Positions 45,109 through 54,380 are shown, numbered from the stretch's first letter. The stretch is DNA of 64,000 nucleotides from Pseudomonas viridiflava (GCF_900585905.1 NZ_UTVH01000121.1:1-64000); one strand, 5' to 3'. Numbers and translations: made by a program. The notes: generated by a model from the sequence alone, not told the origin.

Positions 45109-45992
45109 TGTAGGAGCGAACATGTTCGCGAGGAGATCTTGCAGTGGATGCAGGCCCATCGTCTCGCCAACAAGTTGGCTCCTACAGGTCGGCTGTACGC
45201 TCGGGAATGTGCAAGCGATTCCCTGTAGGAGCGAACTTGTTCGCGAGACGATCTTGAAGTGGATGCAGGCCCATCGTCTCGCCCACAGGTTGGCTCCTAC
45301 AGGTCGGGTGTACGCTCGGGAATGTGCAAGCGATCCCCTGTAGGAGCGAACTTGTTCGCGAGGCGATCTTGAAGTGGATGCAGGCTCATCGTCTCGCCCA
45401 CAAGTTGGCTCCTACAGGTCGGGTGTACGCTCGGGAATGTGCAAGCGATCCCCTGTAGGAGCGAACTTGTTCGCGAGACGATCTTGAAGTGGATGCAGGC
45501 CCATCGTCTCGCCAACAAGTTGGCTCCTACAGGTCGGCTGTACGCTCGGGAATGTGCAAGCGATCCCCTGTGGGAGCGAACTTGTTCGCGAGGAGATCTT
45601 GCAGTGGATGCAGGCCCATCGTCCCGCTAACAAGTTGGCTCCTACAGGTCGGGTGTACGCTCGGGAATGTGCAAGCGATCCCCTGTAGGAGCAAACTTGT
45701 TCGCGAGGCGATCTTGAAGTGGATGCAGGCCCGATGTCTCGCCCACAAATTGGCTCCTACAGGTCGGGTGTACGCTCGGGAATGTGCAAGCGATCCCCTG
45801 TAGGAGCGAACTTGTTCGCGAGGCGATCTTGAAGTGGGTGCAGGCCCATCGTCTCGCCAACAAGTTGGCTCCTACAGGTCGGGTGTACGCTCGGCAATGT
45901 GCAAGCGATCCCCTGTAGGAGCGAACTTGTTCGCGAGGCGATCTTGAAGTGGATACAGGCCCATCGTCCCGCTAACAAGTTGGCTCCTACAA
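45109..45992. repeat. Tandem array of eight 115-bp units between secB and trmL
   Basis: Units begin with TGTAGGAGCGAAC (or a close variant) at 45109, 45224, 45339, 45454, 45569, 45684, 45799 and 45914, exactly 115 bp apart; the last is incomplete. Each unit is a REP pair: TAGGAGCGAACTTGTTCGCGAG at one end and CTCGCCAACAAGTTGGCTCCTACAG inside, then a spacer with GTACGCTCGGGAATGTGC. Copies differ by a few substitutions, such as GGCGATCTTGAAG versus GGAGATCTTGCAG. Repeated 73-residue frames on the minus strand arise from the array and are not genes. The space has no other content. Confidence 0.97.
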
Positions 45993-46012
45993 GGTTTCAG
46001 CTCCACGCAGTT

Positions 46013-46468
46013 TCAGGCGAACCCCAGCTGACGCCAGCCTTCGTATACCGCAACCGCCACCGTATTGGACAGGTTCAGGCTGCGACAACCTTCGCGCATG
46101 GGCAGGCGCAGGCGTTGCCCGGCAGGCAGTGCATCGAGAATGTCGGCGGGCAGGCCGCGGCTTTCCGGGCCGAACAGAAAGGCGTCGCCGTCCTCAAAGC
46201 TGGCATCGTGAAAGGGCCGCGAGCCTTTTGTGGTAAAAGCAAACAGTCGCGGGCGACCCAGACTCGTCAGGCAGCTCGCCAGATCAGCATGGCGATGCAG
46301 CGTTGCGTATTCGTGATAATCAAGCCCTGCGCGGCGCAGTCTTTTATCATCCAGCTCAAAGCCCAGGGGCTCGATCAAATGCAGGGTGCTGCCGGTATTG
46401 GCGCACAGCCTGATGACATTGCCGGTATTCGGCGGAATTTCTGGTTGAAAAAGGATCACGTGAAACAT
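46013..46468 (-). CDS. trmL: tRNA (cytidine(34)-2'-O)-methyltransferase
   Basis: A 151-residue SPOUT-family enzyme with the trefoil knot motifs: PEIPPNTGNVIRLCANTGSTLHLIEPLGF at residue 9, FGPESRGLPADIL near 95, and LRLPMREGCRSLNLSNTVAVAVYE near 115. It methylates the wobble nucleotide of tRNA-Leu species. GGAG lies six bases before the ATG. Its ATG at 46468 shares two bases with the start of a rightward gene. Confidence 0.95.
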   Translation of the reverse strand: MFHVILFQPEIPPNTGNVIRLCANTGSTLHLIEPLGFELDDKRLRRAGLDYHEYATLHRHADLASCLTSLGRPRLFAFTTKGSRPFHDASFEDGDAFLFGPESRGLPADILDALPAGQRLRLPMREGCRSLNLSNTVAVAVYEGWRQLGFA

Positions 46469-46907
46469 GCACGGCTCCGACAGTAAGGATGTTCACCATT
46501 CTACCCCTGAAGACGACCCGCGACCGAAAGCCTGGCCCAGGGTTCTGGGGTCTATGGCCATTGTCGGGCTGCTGGTGGGCTTGATGATCGGCCGCTCGAC
46601 CGAGCCTGCACCCCTTGCGCTGGAGCAGATAGAGGAATTGCCCATCGGCCTGGCATTGTGGTTCAACCGCGATCCGCAGGCTGCCGTGGAGAGCGTAAAC
46701 GGCACCGTGGCCATGCGCTTTACCGCTGCTGGCCAGCCATGGCGTGGGCAACTGAAGCTGGGCGGTCGGGATGTGCGCTGGAAGCTGGAACGTGACAAGA
46801 GGGAGTTGCTGCTGACGTTGCTGGCGGCCCGTCCACTGCATGCGCAGCTGCGCGGCGAAGCATTGGACGGGCGCTGGAGACTGGAGATCAGTCTCCGGGA
46901 GCAATAA
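46467..46907 (+). CDS. Hypothetical single-pass membrane protein divergent from trmL
   Basis: A 146-residue protein with a basic hydrophilic N-terminus, one membrane segment at about residues 27-45 (VLGSMAIVGLLVGLMIG) and a beta-rich exterior part (ALWFNRDPQAAVESVNG, RWRLEISLREQ). Function is not recognised. The start is the ATG at 46467, which overlaps the trmL ATG in the palindrome CATG; AAGGATC upstream is a weak ribosome-binding site. Lack of a downstream in-frame Met before the membrane segment makes this start likely. Confidence 0.7.
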   Translation: MHGSDSKDVHHSTPEDDPRPKAWPRVLGSMAIVGLLVGLMIGRSTEPAPLALEQIEELPIGLALWFNRDPQAAVESVNGTVAMRFTAAGQPWRGQLKLGGRDVRWKLERDKRELLLTLLAARPLHAQLRGEALDGRWRLEISLREQ

Positions 46908-47793
46908 AAGAGGGGATTCCCCGGCCTGCCTGTACCAAGGTCCCCAAAACGGGTGATACGTTAGCTATTGCAGAGCTCGTGCCAGTTTCGGGTTTTTTGT
47001 TTCGAAAACTCTCCCGGTCTGCATCAGGCAGGCCGCAAGCCCATGATTTCAGGGCGCTTCCCTCAGGATTCTGCGCAGAGCCTGCTTCTGGTTTCACGCG
47101 CGCATTCCCAGCCATAGCCAACCACCCTACGTTCCCAATGCCTTTTCTTGGTGCGCCATGCTTCAGTGCTGCACGGTTTTGAGTGCTTGCCGAGGGTGGG
47201 CCGACAGCGAAATGGCCCTTCGGTTCAGCTATCGCCTCAGACACAGCCCTAAAGTATCCAGGTTTTTGTCCGACAACCTGCCTTGAAACGACTGTTTCAA
47301 AGTTTTTTTGTGATCTTTTTGCGACAACCTTTGCCGGGTGATGACAACTGTAACAATCAATCGACTACCTTACTGCGGCCAGTGATTTCGGGGGCTTTAC
47401 CGCAGCGTGAGTGATGTTTCGCAATTGCCCGACTGCGACCAGGATGTCGTTATCAGGCCATTCCGAGGACCAGTGTTTATGATCTGACGAATGGTAGTGA
47501 AATATTTTTTAGGAATTAGCGAAACAGCTAGATACACTCAGCGACGGAGGGATCCGAAAAGGTTTGTGACACATCACCTGAACGTCCGAAAAGAAGCGGA
47601 ATGATTCTTTGCGGATTGGCCTGATGCTCACCGCCCTGCGACCACCGAACACTCGTCTAGTTATCAGTCATGAGGCGCTTGTTAACCATTGACTCAAAAG
47701 GTCGGGTTTGGCGCTAATCGTAAATTCCTGGGTCAGAACGCTCCGGCGTCGGCACCAGGGATATAAAAAATCAAGATTCACGAGGAGCGATTC
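46908..47793. other. 886-bp region without a convincing gene before the porin
   Basis: No frame here has coding-like composition and a ribosome-binding site. The longest frame (46888-47244, minus) is low-complexity and opposite in sense. A hairpin TTGAAAC-GACT-GTTTCAA followed by AG and seven T residues at 47283-47309 looks like a rightward terminator with nothing annotated before it within 370 bases. That leaves room for a small RNA. The porin promoter must lie in the right part. Confidence 0.55.
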
Positions 47794-49167
47794 ATGAAGA
47801 AGTCCAATCTGGCCCTGGCTGTAGCCTTCGGCGTCATGGCTCAGCAGGCTGGTGCTGCGGGTTTTATTGAAGACAGCAAAGCGTCGGTTAGTTCGCGTAC
47901 TTTGTACTTCAACGCTGATCCTCGCGAAGGCGCGAGCAATGTAAACCGTACGGAAGAGACTGCTACTGGCCTTAAGTTCGACTACCTGTCGGGCTTCACC
48001 CAGGGCACCGTGGGCTTCGGTCTGGACGTTCAGGCTCTGGTAGGTGTTCACCTCGACGGCAGTCGTGGTCACCACGCCGTGAATGGCGGTATCACTCCTA
48101 GCGAAGACTTCGCCACCAAAAACGGCGTCGCCACCGCTAAATCGGTTGATGAATGGACTCGCCTGGGCGCCAACGCCAAGGCTCGCTTCTCCAAGACCGA
48201 ACTGCGCATCGGTAACGCATTGGCACCGAACCTGCCAATCCTGGTCTCCAACGATGGTCGTTTGCTGCCACAGGCTTTTGAAGGTGGCATCGTCTCCTCC
48301 AAAGAAATCGACAACGTCACCCTCACCGGTGGTCGTCTGACCCAGTCCATCGGTCGTGCTTCGAGCAACTGGACTGACCTGTCCGTCAACGGTGCTACTG
48401 AAAGCAGCAACAATTTCAGCTTCGCCGGTGGCGACTGGAAAGTGACCAAAGACCTGACCTTGCAGTACTACTACGCCAACCTGGAAGACTTCTACAAGCA
48501 GCACTTCCTGGGCCTGGTGCACGTTTTGCCACTGGGTGAAGACCAGTCGTTCAAAACCGACCTGCGCTACTTCAACAGCAGCTCCGACGGCAAGAACGGT
48601 GATGTCGGCTACCGTTTCAACAATAACGGCGGCTATGCGAAAAAAGCTGGCGAAGTTGATAACCAAACATGGTCTGCCATGTTCACCTACGCCCTGGGTG
48701 GCCATGCGCTGATGGCCGGTCATCAACAGGTTGGCGACGATGGCGGCTTCGTGTCCCTGAACCAGGGTGCCGTGACCAAGAACGGCACCACCATTAACGA
48801 AGGCAACGGCGGTGGCAGTTTCTACCTGTTCACTGACTCGATGATCAACGGCTTCACCCGCGCCGGCACCAACACCACTTTCGGTCAGTACTCGTATGAC
48901 TTCGCCCGTGTTGGCGTGCCTGGCCTGAAGGCTGCGGTCGCTTACCTGCACGCTGACGATATCCGTGGCAACACCGCAGCGACCCGTAACCGCGACTTCT
49001 CCGAGTGGGAACGCGACATGCGTGTCGATTACGTGATCCAGAGCGGCCCGTTGAAAGGCTTCGGCACTACTGTACGTCACGGCGTTTATCGCAGCGACGG
49101 CGGTCTGAGCACTGCTGACACTGATCAGACCCGCGTGATCTTCAACTACACCTACGCTTTCAAATAA
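47794..49167 (+). CDS. OprD-family outer-membrane porin
   Basis: A 457-residue outer-membrane protein with a signal peptide ending in QAGAA (MKKSNLALAVAFGVMAQQAGAAGF). The OprD pattern follows: FIEDSKASVSSRTLYFNAD at the mature start, QALVGVHLDGSRGHHAVNG near 75, ELRIGNALAPNLPILVSNDGRLLPQAFEGG near 130 and a terminal aromatic FNYTYAFK. OprD porins admit basic amino acids, peptides or aromatic acids; the substrate cannot be told. GAGGAGCGATTC precedes the ATG. Confidence 0.9.
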   Translation: MKKSNLALAVAFGVMAQQAGAAGFIEDSKASVSSRTLYFNADPREGASNVNRTEETATGLKFDYLSGFTQGTVGFGLDVQALVGVHLDGSRGHHAVNGGITPSEDFATKNGVATAKSVDEWTRLGANAKARFSKTELRIGNALAPNLPILVSNDGRLLPQAFEGGIVSSKEIDNVTLTGGRLTQSIGRASSNWTDLSVNGATESSNNFSFAGGDWKVTKDLTLQYYYANLEDFYKQHFLGLVHVLPLGEDQSFKTDLRYFNSSSDGKNGDVGYRFNNNGGYAKKAGEVDNQTWSAMFTYALGGHALMAGHQQVGDDGGFVSLNQGAVTKNGTTINEGNGGGSFYLFTDSMINGFTRAGTNTTFGQYSYDFARVGVPGLKAAVAYLHADDIRGNTAATRNRDFSEWERDMRVDYVIQSGPLKGFGTTVRHGVYRSDGGLSTADTDQTRVIFNYTYAFK

Positions 49168-49186
49168 GCCGGTTCAGTTGATCAAG

Positions 49187-49214
49187 GAACCCCGCCCCGT
49201 GCGGGGTTCTTTTT
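49187..49214 (+). terminator. Intrinsic terminator after the porin
   Basis: GAACCCCGC and GCGGGGTTC form a perfect 9-bp stem around CCCGT, followed by five T residues. Confidence 0.94.
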
Positions 49215-49493
49215 GCCTGCGATTTGATGGTTCTTGAGCGTCTGACAGGAAATCTTTCTATTCACCGCCAGGAAGGAACGCACATGGCCGCTCACCATTA
49301 GCATCTGCCGGGCTATTAATTCTCCTCAATTGGTCTCCATTACTGCCGCTCCACAGGCGCGCGAGCGTCTAAATGGGGGCCGGCGCGCATGTCCGTTCGT
49401 CTGTCACCAACTCAAGCGTGCCGAACTGTTTCAATTTGGGTGATAATTAGTGTCAAACTTATGTCTCAAATCTAATACACAGGTCTTTCAGGA

Positions 49494-50552
49494 ATGGCGA
49501 CTCCCCCATCGATGGCGCGCGAAGCAGACGAGATTGATCTGTTCGAGCTCGTCGCGGCAGTTTGGGCTCAAAAGGTTTTGCTCATTGGCTTTATCGTCGT
49601 TGCGACAGCTGTCGCCGCTGCCTATGCTTTCCTGGCCAAGCCAGTCTACGAAGCCAGGCTCTACCTTGAGCCCCCCACCCTGAATGAAATCGCCGACTTC
49701 AACTATGGCCGTACGCGTGACGCTGAGCTGACGCCCTACACGATTAATGATGTGTATGGTGTATATGCTCGTAATCTGCAGGGTGAGTCGCTGCGGCGCG
49801 CTTTCTTTGCCGACGTTTATCTTCCCTCATTAACCGAGGGGCAACGTCAGGGATCGCAGGATGCATTGTATTCTGACTTTCTGAATACGCTGACTATCAG
49901 TGGTCCCTCCAAGGAGATGCCTGATCGATATTCCGTCGCCGTGTATGGCCATGATCCAGTCGAGGCCACGGCCTGGGTCAGAGCCTTCGCCGCCAGGGCT
50001 GGCGCGCAAGCCAAGGAAGAGGTGATTACTAACCTCAAGCGCGAAGCAGAAGTGCGCGCACGTAACCTGGATCAGCAAATCAACACCCTTCAAGAGACCG
50101 AGAGTCGTGTTCGCAACGACGCAATTTCGCGCCTGCAGGAGGCATTGACCGTTGCCAAGGCCATCGGCCTCGAAAACCCGCCTATTATCTCTGGAAGCGT
50201 TGCGGTAGAGATTACTGCGGCAATGGACGGTCAGTTGACCTATATGCGCGGCACCAAGGCGTTGAGTGCGGAAATCAAAAACCTGCAGGAGCGCAGATCC
50301 GATGACCCATTCATTACCAATCTGCGTGCATTGCAAATCAAGCGAAGTTTCTACGAGGCGCTGCGGGTGAACGCGGACAACGTCGCGGTCTACCGTCAGG
50401 ACGGATCGATAGATGTGCCCGACCGTCCGATCAAGCCCAAGAAAGGTCTGATCATCGCAGGCGGATTCATCGCAGGCGGCATTCTCGGTGTGCTTTTCGC
50501 GCTCGGCCGTTATTTAGTCGCGCTTAGACGAAAATCCGTCTACCGCAGCTAG
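49494..50552 (+). CDS. wzz: Wzz-type O-antigen chain-length regulator
   Basis: A 352-residue inner-membrane protein with two terminal membrane segments: VLLIGFIVVATAVAAAYAFLA near residue 28 and LIIAGGFIAGGILGVLFALGRYL near 318. The Wzz motif PDRPIKPKKGLIIAGG directly precedes the second, and the middle is a coiled-coil periplasmic part (LKREAEVRARNLDQQINTLQE). It sets the length of O-antigen chains made by Wzy. It is the first gene of the O-antigen locus. No strong ribosome-binding site is seen at the ATG 49494; ATG 49512 is an alternative. Confidence 0.88.
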   Translation: MATPPSMAREADEIDLFELVAAVWAQKVLLIGFIVVATAVAAAYAFLAKPVYEARLYLEPPTLNEIADFNYGRTRDAELTPYTINDVYGVYARNLQGESLRRAFFADVYLPSLTEGQRQGSQDALYSDFLNTLTISGPSKEMPDRYSVAVYGHDPVEATAWVRAFAARAGAQAKEEVITNLKREAEVRARNLDQQINTLQETESRVRNDAISRLQEALTVAKAIGLENPPIISGSVAVEITAAMDGQLTYMRGTKALSAEIKNLQERRSDDPFITNLRALQIKRSFYEALRVNADNVAVYRQDGSIDVPDRPIKPKKGLIIAGGFIAGGILGVLFALGRYLVALRRKSVYRS

Positions 50553-50909
50553 ATCCTCGGGCTGTGTGTTGCCCCCATGCTCGCCTTGACGCGAAAATGC
50601 GCTGGTCTTTTGGGCTTTACGTCGTGCGCAGCGTGACGAAAAAGCGCCTTGCATCTATCATCTGGCCTTTTAGGGCTTCATTTCATCGCAATGAAGCCTG
50701 GCGGTCATCTCGATTCTGGCCAGGGCAGGCCGCAGCAAAGCCTGTCGGCAGAGCGCACGGTGCCCATTGTTTTTGCGAAAATACCCGACGCAGGCTTGTC
50801 GGCCGCTGAACTCGCAGCCCGATAAAGATAAGCTGTGTTAGGACTTTTTTCTCCGTTTGCCGGACAGGCAGGGGGGAGTAACCCGGATGTTGAAGGAAAT
50901 GTTAGGCAG
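50553..50909. other. 357-bp spacer between wzz and rmlA, no gene seen
   Basis: No coding sequence is supported. A short stretch near 50680-50760 has GAAGCCTGGCGG/CCAGGGCAGGCC partial repeats. A GC-poorer segment with TAAGATAAGC-like bases near 50820 could hold the promoter of the sugar genes. No JUMPstart/ops element was seen. Confidence 0.5.
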
Positions 50910-51803
50910 ATGACGGTCATCAAACGCAAAGGCATCATTCTCGCAGGCGGTTCAGGTACGCGCCTGCACCCGCTGACCCTCGGCGTATCCAAGCAGATGC
51001 TGCCGATCTTCGACAAGCCGATGATTTTCTACCCGCTGTCGGTGCTGATGCTGGCAGGCATGCGCGAAGTGTTGATCATCTCCACGCCGGAGGATCTGCC
51101 TTCCTTCCGCAAGCTGCTGGGCGACGGCAGCCAATATGGCATCGAGCTCACGTATGCGGTGCAGCCTAGCCCTGATGGCCTGGCGCAGGCTTTTATCATC
51201 GGTGAAGAGTTCATCGGCGATGACGCGTGCTGCCTGATCCTGGGCGACAACATCTTTTACGGTCACCACTTTTCCGAGAACCTCAGCGCTGCCATGTCGC
51301 AAAGTTCTGGGGCTACCGTTTTCGGCTACCACGTTTCCGATCCGGAGCGCTTTGGTGTAGTCGAGTTCGACAAGAGTGGCCGGGCGCTGAGCATTGAAGA
51401 AAAGCCTACCGCACCGAAGTCCAACTATGCAGTAACCGGGTTGTACTTTTATGACAACCGGGTTGTGGACATTGCCAAGAATATCAAGCCATCAGAGCGC
51501 GGCGAGCTTGAAATCACCGACGTGAATCGCGCTTATCTGGAAGACGGGTCGCTCACGGTTGAAATGCTCGGGCGCGGGTTCGCCTGGCTGGATACCGGCA
51601 CCCACGAATCGTTGCTGGAAGCCAGCCAGTTCGTGCACACCATCGAGCATCGTCAGGGCCTGAAAGTGGCTTGTCTTGAAGAAATCGCATTTGCTCAAGG
51701 CTGGATCACGCCTGCGCAGTTGAAGGAGCAGGGCGAGAAGCTCAAGAAAACCGGTTATGGCCAGTATCTGCTGAAGCTGTTGAAAGAGAATGATGGCGTC
51801 TAA
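50910..51803 (+). CDS. rmlA: Glucose-1-phosphate thymidylyltransferase
   Basis: A 297-residue nucleotidyltransferase: KGIILAGGSGTRLHPLTLGVSKQMLPIFDKPMIFYPL at the start, with SPDGLAQAFIIGEEFIG near 83, and FGVVEFDKSGRALSIEEKP near 147. It makes dTDP-glucose, the precursor of dTDP-linked deoxysugars. The start at 50910 is family-like (MTVIKRKGIILAGG). No rmlB, rmlC or rmlD lies nearby, so the dTDP-glucose dehydratase must come from elsewhere. Confidence 0.94.
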   Translation: MTVIKRKGIILAGGSGTRLHPLTLGVSKQMLPIFDKPMIFYPLSVLMLAGMREVLIISTPEDLPSFRKLLGDGSQYGIELTYAVQPSPDGLAQAFIIGEEFIGDDACCLILGDNIFYGHHFSENLSAAMSQSSGATVFGYHVSDPERFGVVEFDKSGRALSIEEKPTAPKSNYAVTGLYFYDNRVVDIAKNIKPSERGELEITDVNRAYLEDGSLTVEMLGRGFAWLDTGTHESLLEASQFVHTIEHRQGLKVACLEEIAFAQGWITPAQLKEQGEKLKKTGYGQYLLKLLKENDGV

Positions 51804-51852
51804 GGCTGAGTCAGCCTTTGTCGGCTGATCAGTCTGTCGCGTTCCGATAGTA

Positions 51853-51966
51853 GCCCGCATTAACCTTGGCGAAGCCGCCATGGTCGGTGCGGGTGCTGCT
51901 GTCATGAGTGATGACCCGGAACACGCAATATTGGTTGGCAATCCACAAAAATTATCAGGTACCTGA
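51853..51966 (+). pseudogene. Remnant tail of a left-handed-helix acetyltransferase (FdtC/QdtC type)
   Basis: The frame before the aminotransferase reads LGEAAMVGAGAAVMSDDPEHAILVGNPQK and stops four bases before its ATG. This is the hexapeptide-repeat end of a sugar O/N-acetyltransferase; the rest of the gene is missing. Stops upstream at about 51820 block the frame. The context suggests the acetyltransferase that acts after the QdtB/FdtB aminotransferase. Confidence 0.65.
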
Positions 51967-51970
51967 GCGA

Positions 51971-53098
51971 ATGATCAGTTTTCTAGACTTGAAGGAAATC
52001 AACCAGTCCTGCCGTGACGAGCTGGTAGCGGCCTGCGCGCGCGTCATTGATTCCGGGTGGTACATCGGCGGCACAGAGCTGCAGACCTTTGAAAGCAGCT
52101 TCGCCGATTATTGCGGCACCCAACACTGCATCGGCGTCGCCAACGGGCTTGACGCCCTGGTGCTGGTTATCCGCGCGTGGAAAGAGCTCGGGTATGTGCA
52201 GGCTGGCGATGAAATACTGGTACCTTCCAATACGTATATCGCCAGTATTCTTGCGATCTCCGAGAACGGCCTGGTGCCGGTACTGGTCGAGCCCGATCCG
52301 GCCACATTCAATATGTGCCCGGTAAAAGCCGAGGCTGCGATTACTGCAAAAACCAAGGCGATTCTGCCTGTGCATTTGTACGGCCGTCTCGCTGACATGC
52401 CCGCCATCATGGCGCTGGCAGAGCGGCGCGAATTGCTGGTTCTGGAAGATTCTGCCCAGTCCCATGGCGCCAGCATTGATGGCCGACGTTCTGGCAGCTG
52501 GGGGCACGCATCTGGCTTCAGCTTTTATCCAGGCAAGAACCTGGGTGCGCTGGGCGACGCCGGTGCAATCACCACGAACGATGATCTGTTGGCCACCACA
52601 TTGCGAGCACTGCGCAATTATGGTTCGCACAAAAAGTATGAAAACCTTTATCGCGGCGTGAACAGTCGACTGGACGAACTCCAGGCGGCTTGCCTGTCGG
52701 TGAAGCTGAAGTATCTGGATGAGCAGACTGAGCATCGTCGCGTGATTGCTGATGTGTATACCCGCACGATAGCCAATCCCGCTATCCGTACACCTGTAAC
52801 GACTGCGTTCGATGTTGCTGGCAATTTGAGTCACGTATGGCACGTCTACACAGTGCTCTGCGAGGATCGCGACGCCTTGCAGCGTCACCTTGCTGATCAG
52901 GGCGTACAAACGCTGATCCACTACCCCATCCCGCCGCATCATCAAAAAGCCTATGCCGAGTGGAGCGACGCTTCATTCCCGGTATCGGAACAGATCCATC
53001 AGCAAATTCTGAGCCTGCCCATTGGGCCGACTCTTTCGCTGAGTGACGCCGAAGCAGTGGTGAAGGCGTGCAATAGCTTCCAATCAGGAACGCTATGA
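51971..53098 (+). CDS. DegT/DnrJ/EryC1-family dTDP-sugar aminotransferase (QdtB/FdtB type)
   Basis: A 375-residue PLP-dependent enzyme. It starts MISFLDLKEINQSCRDEL, has YIASILAISENGLVPVLVEPDPATFNM near 75, EDSAQSHGAS near 160 and the PLP lysine in FSFYPGKNLGALGDAGAI near 185. It adds an amino group to a dTDP-3-keto-6-deoxyhexose, giving dTDP-Qui3N or dTDP-Fuc3N, and so would feed a Qui3NAc/Fuc3NAc residue of the O antigen. The upstream 3,4-ketoisomerase gene is absent and only a tail of the acetyltransferase remains. The stop overlaps the wzx start (ATGA). Confidence 0.85.
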   Translation: MISFLDLKEINQSCRDELVAACARVIDSGWYIGGTELQTFESSFADYCGTQHCIGVANGLDALVLVIRAWKELGYVQAGDEILVPSNTYIASILAISENGLVPVLVEPDPATFNMCPVKAEAAITAKTKAILPVHLYGRLADMPAIMALAERRELLVLEDSAQSHGASIDGRRSGSWGHASGFSFYPGKNLGALGDAGAITTNDDLLATTLRALRNYGSHKKYENLYRGVNSRLDELQAACLSVKLKYLDEQTEHRRVIADVYTRTIANPAIRTPVTTAFDVAGNLSHVWHVYTVLCEDRDALQRHLADQGVQTLIHYPIPPHHQKAYAEWSDASFPVSEQIHQQILSLPIGPTLSLSDAEAVVKACNSFQSGTL

Positions 53099-54372
53099 AC
53101 CTGATTAAAACCAGTTTGCTGAATGGTATTGCTGTCGCTATCAAGATGATCACTTTGTTGGGCCTGAATAAAGTCCTCGCTGTGTATGTGGGACCTTCCG
53201 GGTACGCAGCGGTTGGGCAGTTTCAAAATGCTATTCAAATGTTGACGATGTTCGCCAGCGGCGCCATCAATACCGGAGTCACGAAATACACGGCAGAAAT
53301 CGGAGAGGACGCAGCTCGTCTGCATGTTTTGTGGCGCACGGCGGGGACCGTCGTCAGCATTGGCTCTGTGATCGTATCGATTTTGATCGTGGTGTTTGCG
53401 AACCAATTGTCCCTGTGGGCTTTCGGGGTTGATGATTATTCCGGCGTATTTGTACTGTTCGCGGTCACGTTGATCCTGTTCAACTTCAATGCTTTGCTAT
53501 TGGCGGTGTTGAATGGGAAAAAAGATATAAAGAGGTATGTGATTGCGAATATCGGAGGCAGCGTTTTTTCTCTGGTCGTCACGGGTTTCATGGCCGCTTT
53601 TTTTGGTTTATATGGCGCCTTAGCCGCATTTGCCATTTACCAATCGCTCAGTTTCCTCGTCACGTTCATGCTGTGCAGAAAAACGTCGTGGTTTTCAATC
53701 AGCTACTTTTTTGGAGCCATGGACAAAGCCACGGTGGTGAATTTGGCAAAATTCACGCTCATGGCGCTGACTGCAGCGATTTGCATGCCCGCTACCAATA
53801 TTCTGATCAGGCAGCATCTCATTGGCAGTCTTGGCCAGGACGCAGCGGGGTACTGGGAGGCTATGTGGCGATTAAGCTCTGCTTATCTGCTGTTTGTGAC
53901 CACAACGTTGGGCGTTTATTACCTCCCTCGCTTATCCGAGCTGAAATACGCTGACGAGTTGAAGGCTGAAATTGTTCGTGGCTACCGCCTGATCATACCC
54001 GCGACGATTGTTGTCGCATTTTGTATTTATTTGTGCCGGGACTTAATCATCAGCATCCTGTTTACTCAGGATTTCCGACCAATGCGAGAGCTGTTTGGCT
54101 GGCAAATGCTTGGGGATACGTTGAAGATTGGCAGCTGGATTTTGGCTTATTTAATCCTTGGCAAGGCGATGTATAAAACCTTCATGGTGACAGAGGTGGC
54201 GGCTGCCGTATCGTTTGTATTGCTGAGTCAATACTTTGTAGCGCTCTATGGGCTAAAGGGTGTATCAATCGCCTACGCTGTTAACTACGCATTGTATTGG
54301 GCAGTGATGATTCTCTGCACCCGTTATTACTTTGTGAGCGTATGCGGTCCGCGTCCTGCGGCAGCGGGGTAG
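53095..54372 (+). CDS. wzx: O-antigen flippase Wzx
   Basis: A 425-residue integral membrane protein with about 12 hydrophobic helices, starting MNLIKTSLLNGIAVAIKMITLLGLNKVLAVYVGPSGYAAVGQFQNA. It has AGTVVSIGSVIVSILIVVF near 85 and a YRLIIPATIVVAFCIYL helix near 300. This is the MATE/polysaccharide-transport pattern. It flips undecaprenyl-linked O units. It overlaps the aminotransferase by four bases. Composition is somewhat AT-richer than the core genes, as usual for O-antigen loci. Confidence 0.87.
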   Translation: MNLIKTSLLNGIAVAIKMITLLGLNKVLAVYVGPSGYAAVGQFQNAIQMLTMFASGAINTGVTKYTAEIGEDAARLHVLWRTAGTVVSIGSVIVSILIVVFANQLSLWAFGVDDYSGVFVLFAVTLILFNFNALLLAVLNGKKDIKRYVIANIGGSVFSLVVTGFMAAFFGLYGALAAFAIYQSLSFLVTFMLCRKTSWFSISYFFGAMDKATVVNLAKFTLMALTAAICMPATNILIRQHLIGSLGQDAAGYWEAMWRLSSAYLLFVTTTLGVYYLPRLSELKYADELKAEIVRGYRLIIPATIVVAFCIYLCRDLIISILFTQDFRPMRELFGWQMLGDTLKIGSWILAYLILGKAMYKTFMVTEVAAAVSFVLLSQYFVALYGLKGVSIAYAVNYALYWAVMILCTRYYFVSVCGPRPAAAG

Positions 54373-54380
54373 GGAGTGTT

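Noticed and set aside
45297..45978. Series of 73-residue minus-strand frames in the 115-bp array
   Set aside because: They repeat because the DNA repeats; no ribosome-binding sites and no coding signal.
45109..45992. CRISPR array
   Set aside because: The units are 115 bp, contiguous, and contain no unique spacers; they are amplified REP pairs, and no cas gene is near.
46888..47244. 118-residue minus-strand frame before the porin
   Set aside because: No ribosome-binding site, overlaps the end of the membrane-protein gene, and composition does not look coding.
47668..49080. 470-residue open frame opposite the porin
   Set aside because: Antisense shadow of an OprD-family gene that has a clear signal peptide and start.
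49215..49493. JUMPstart/ops element before wzz
   Set aside because: No GGCGGTAG core was found in the porin-wzz spacer.
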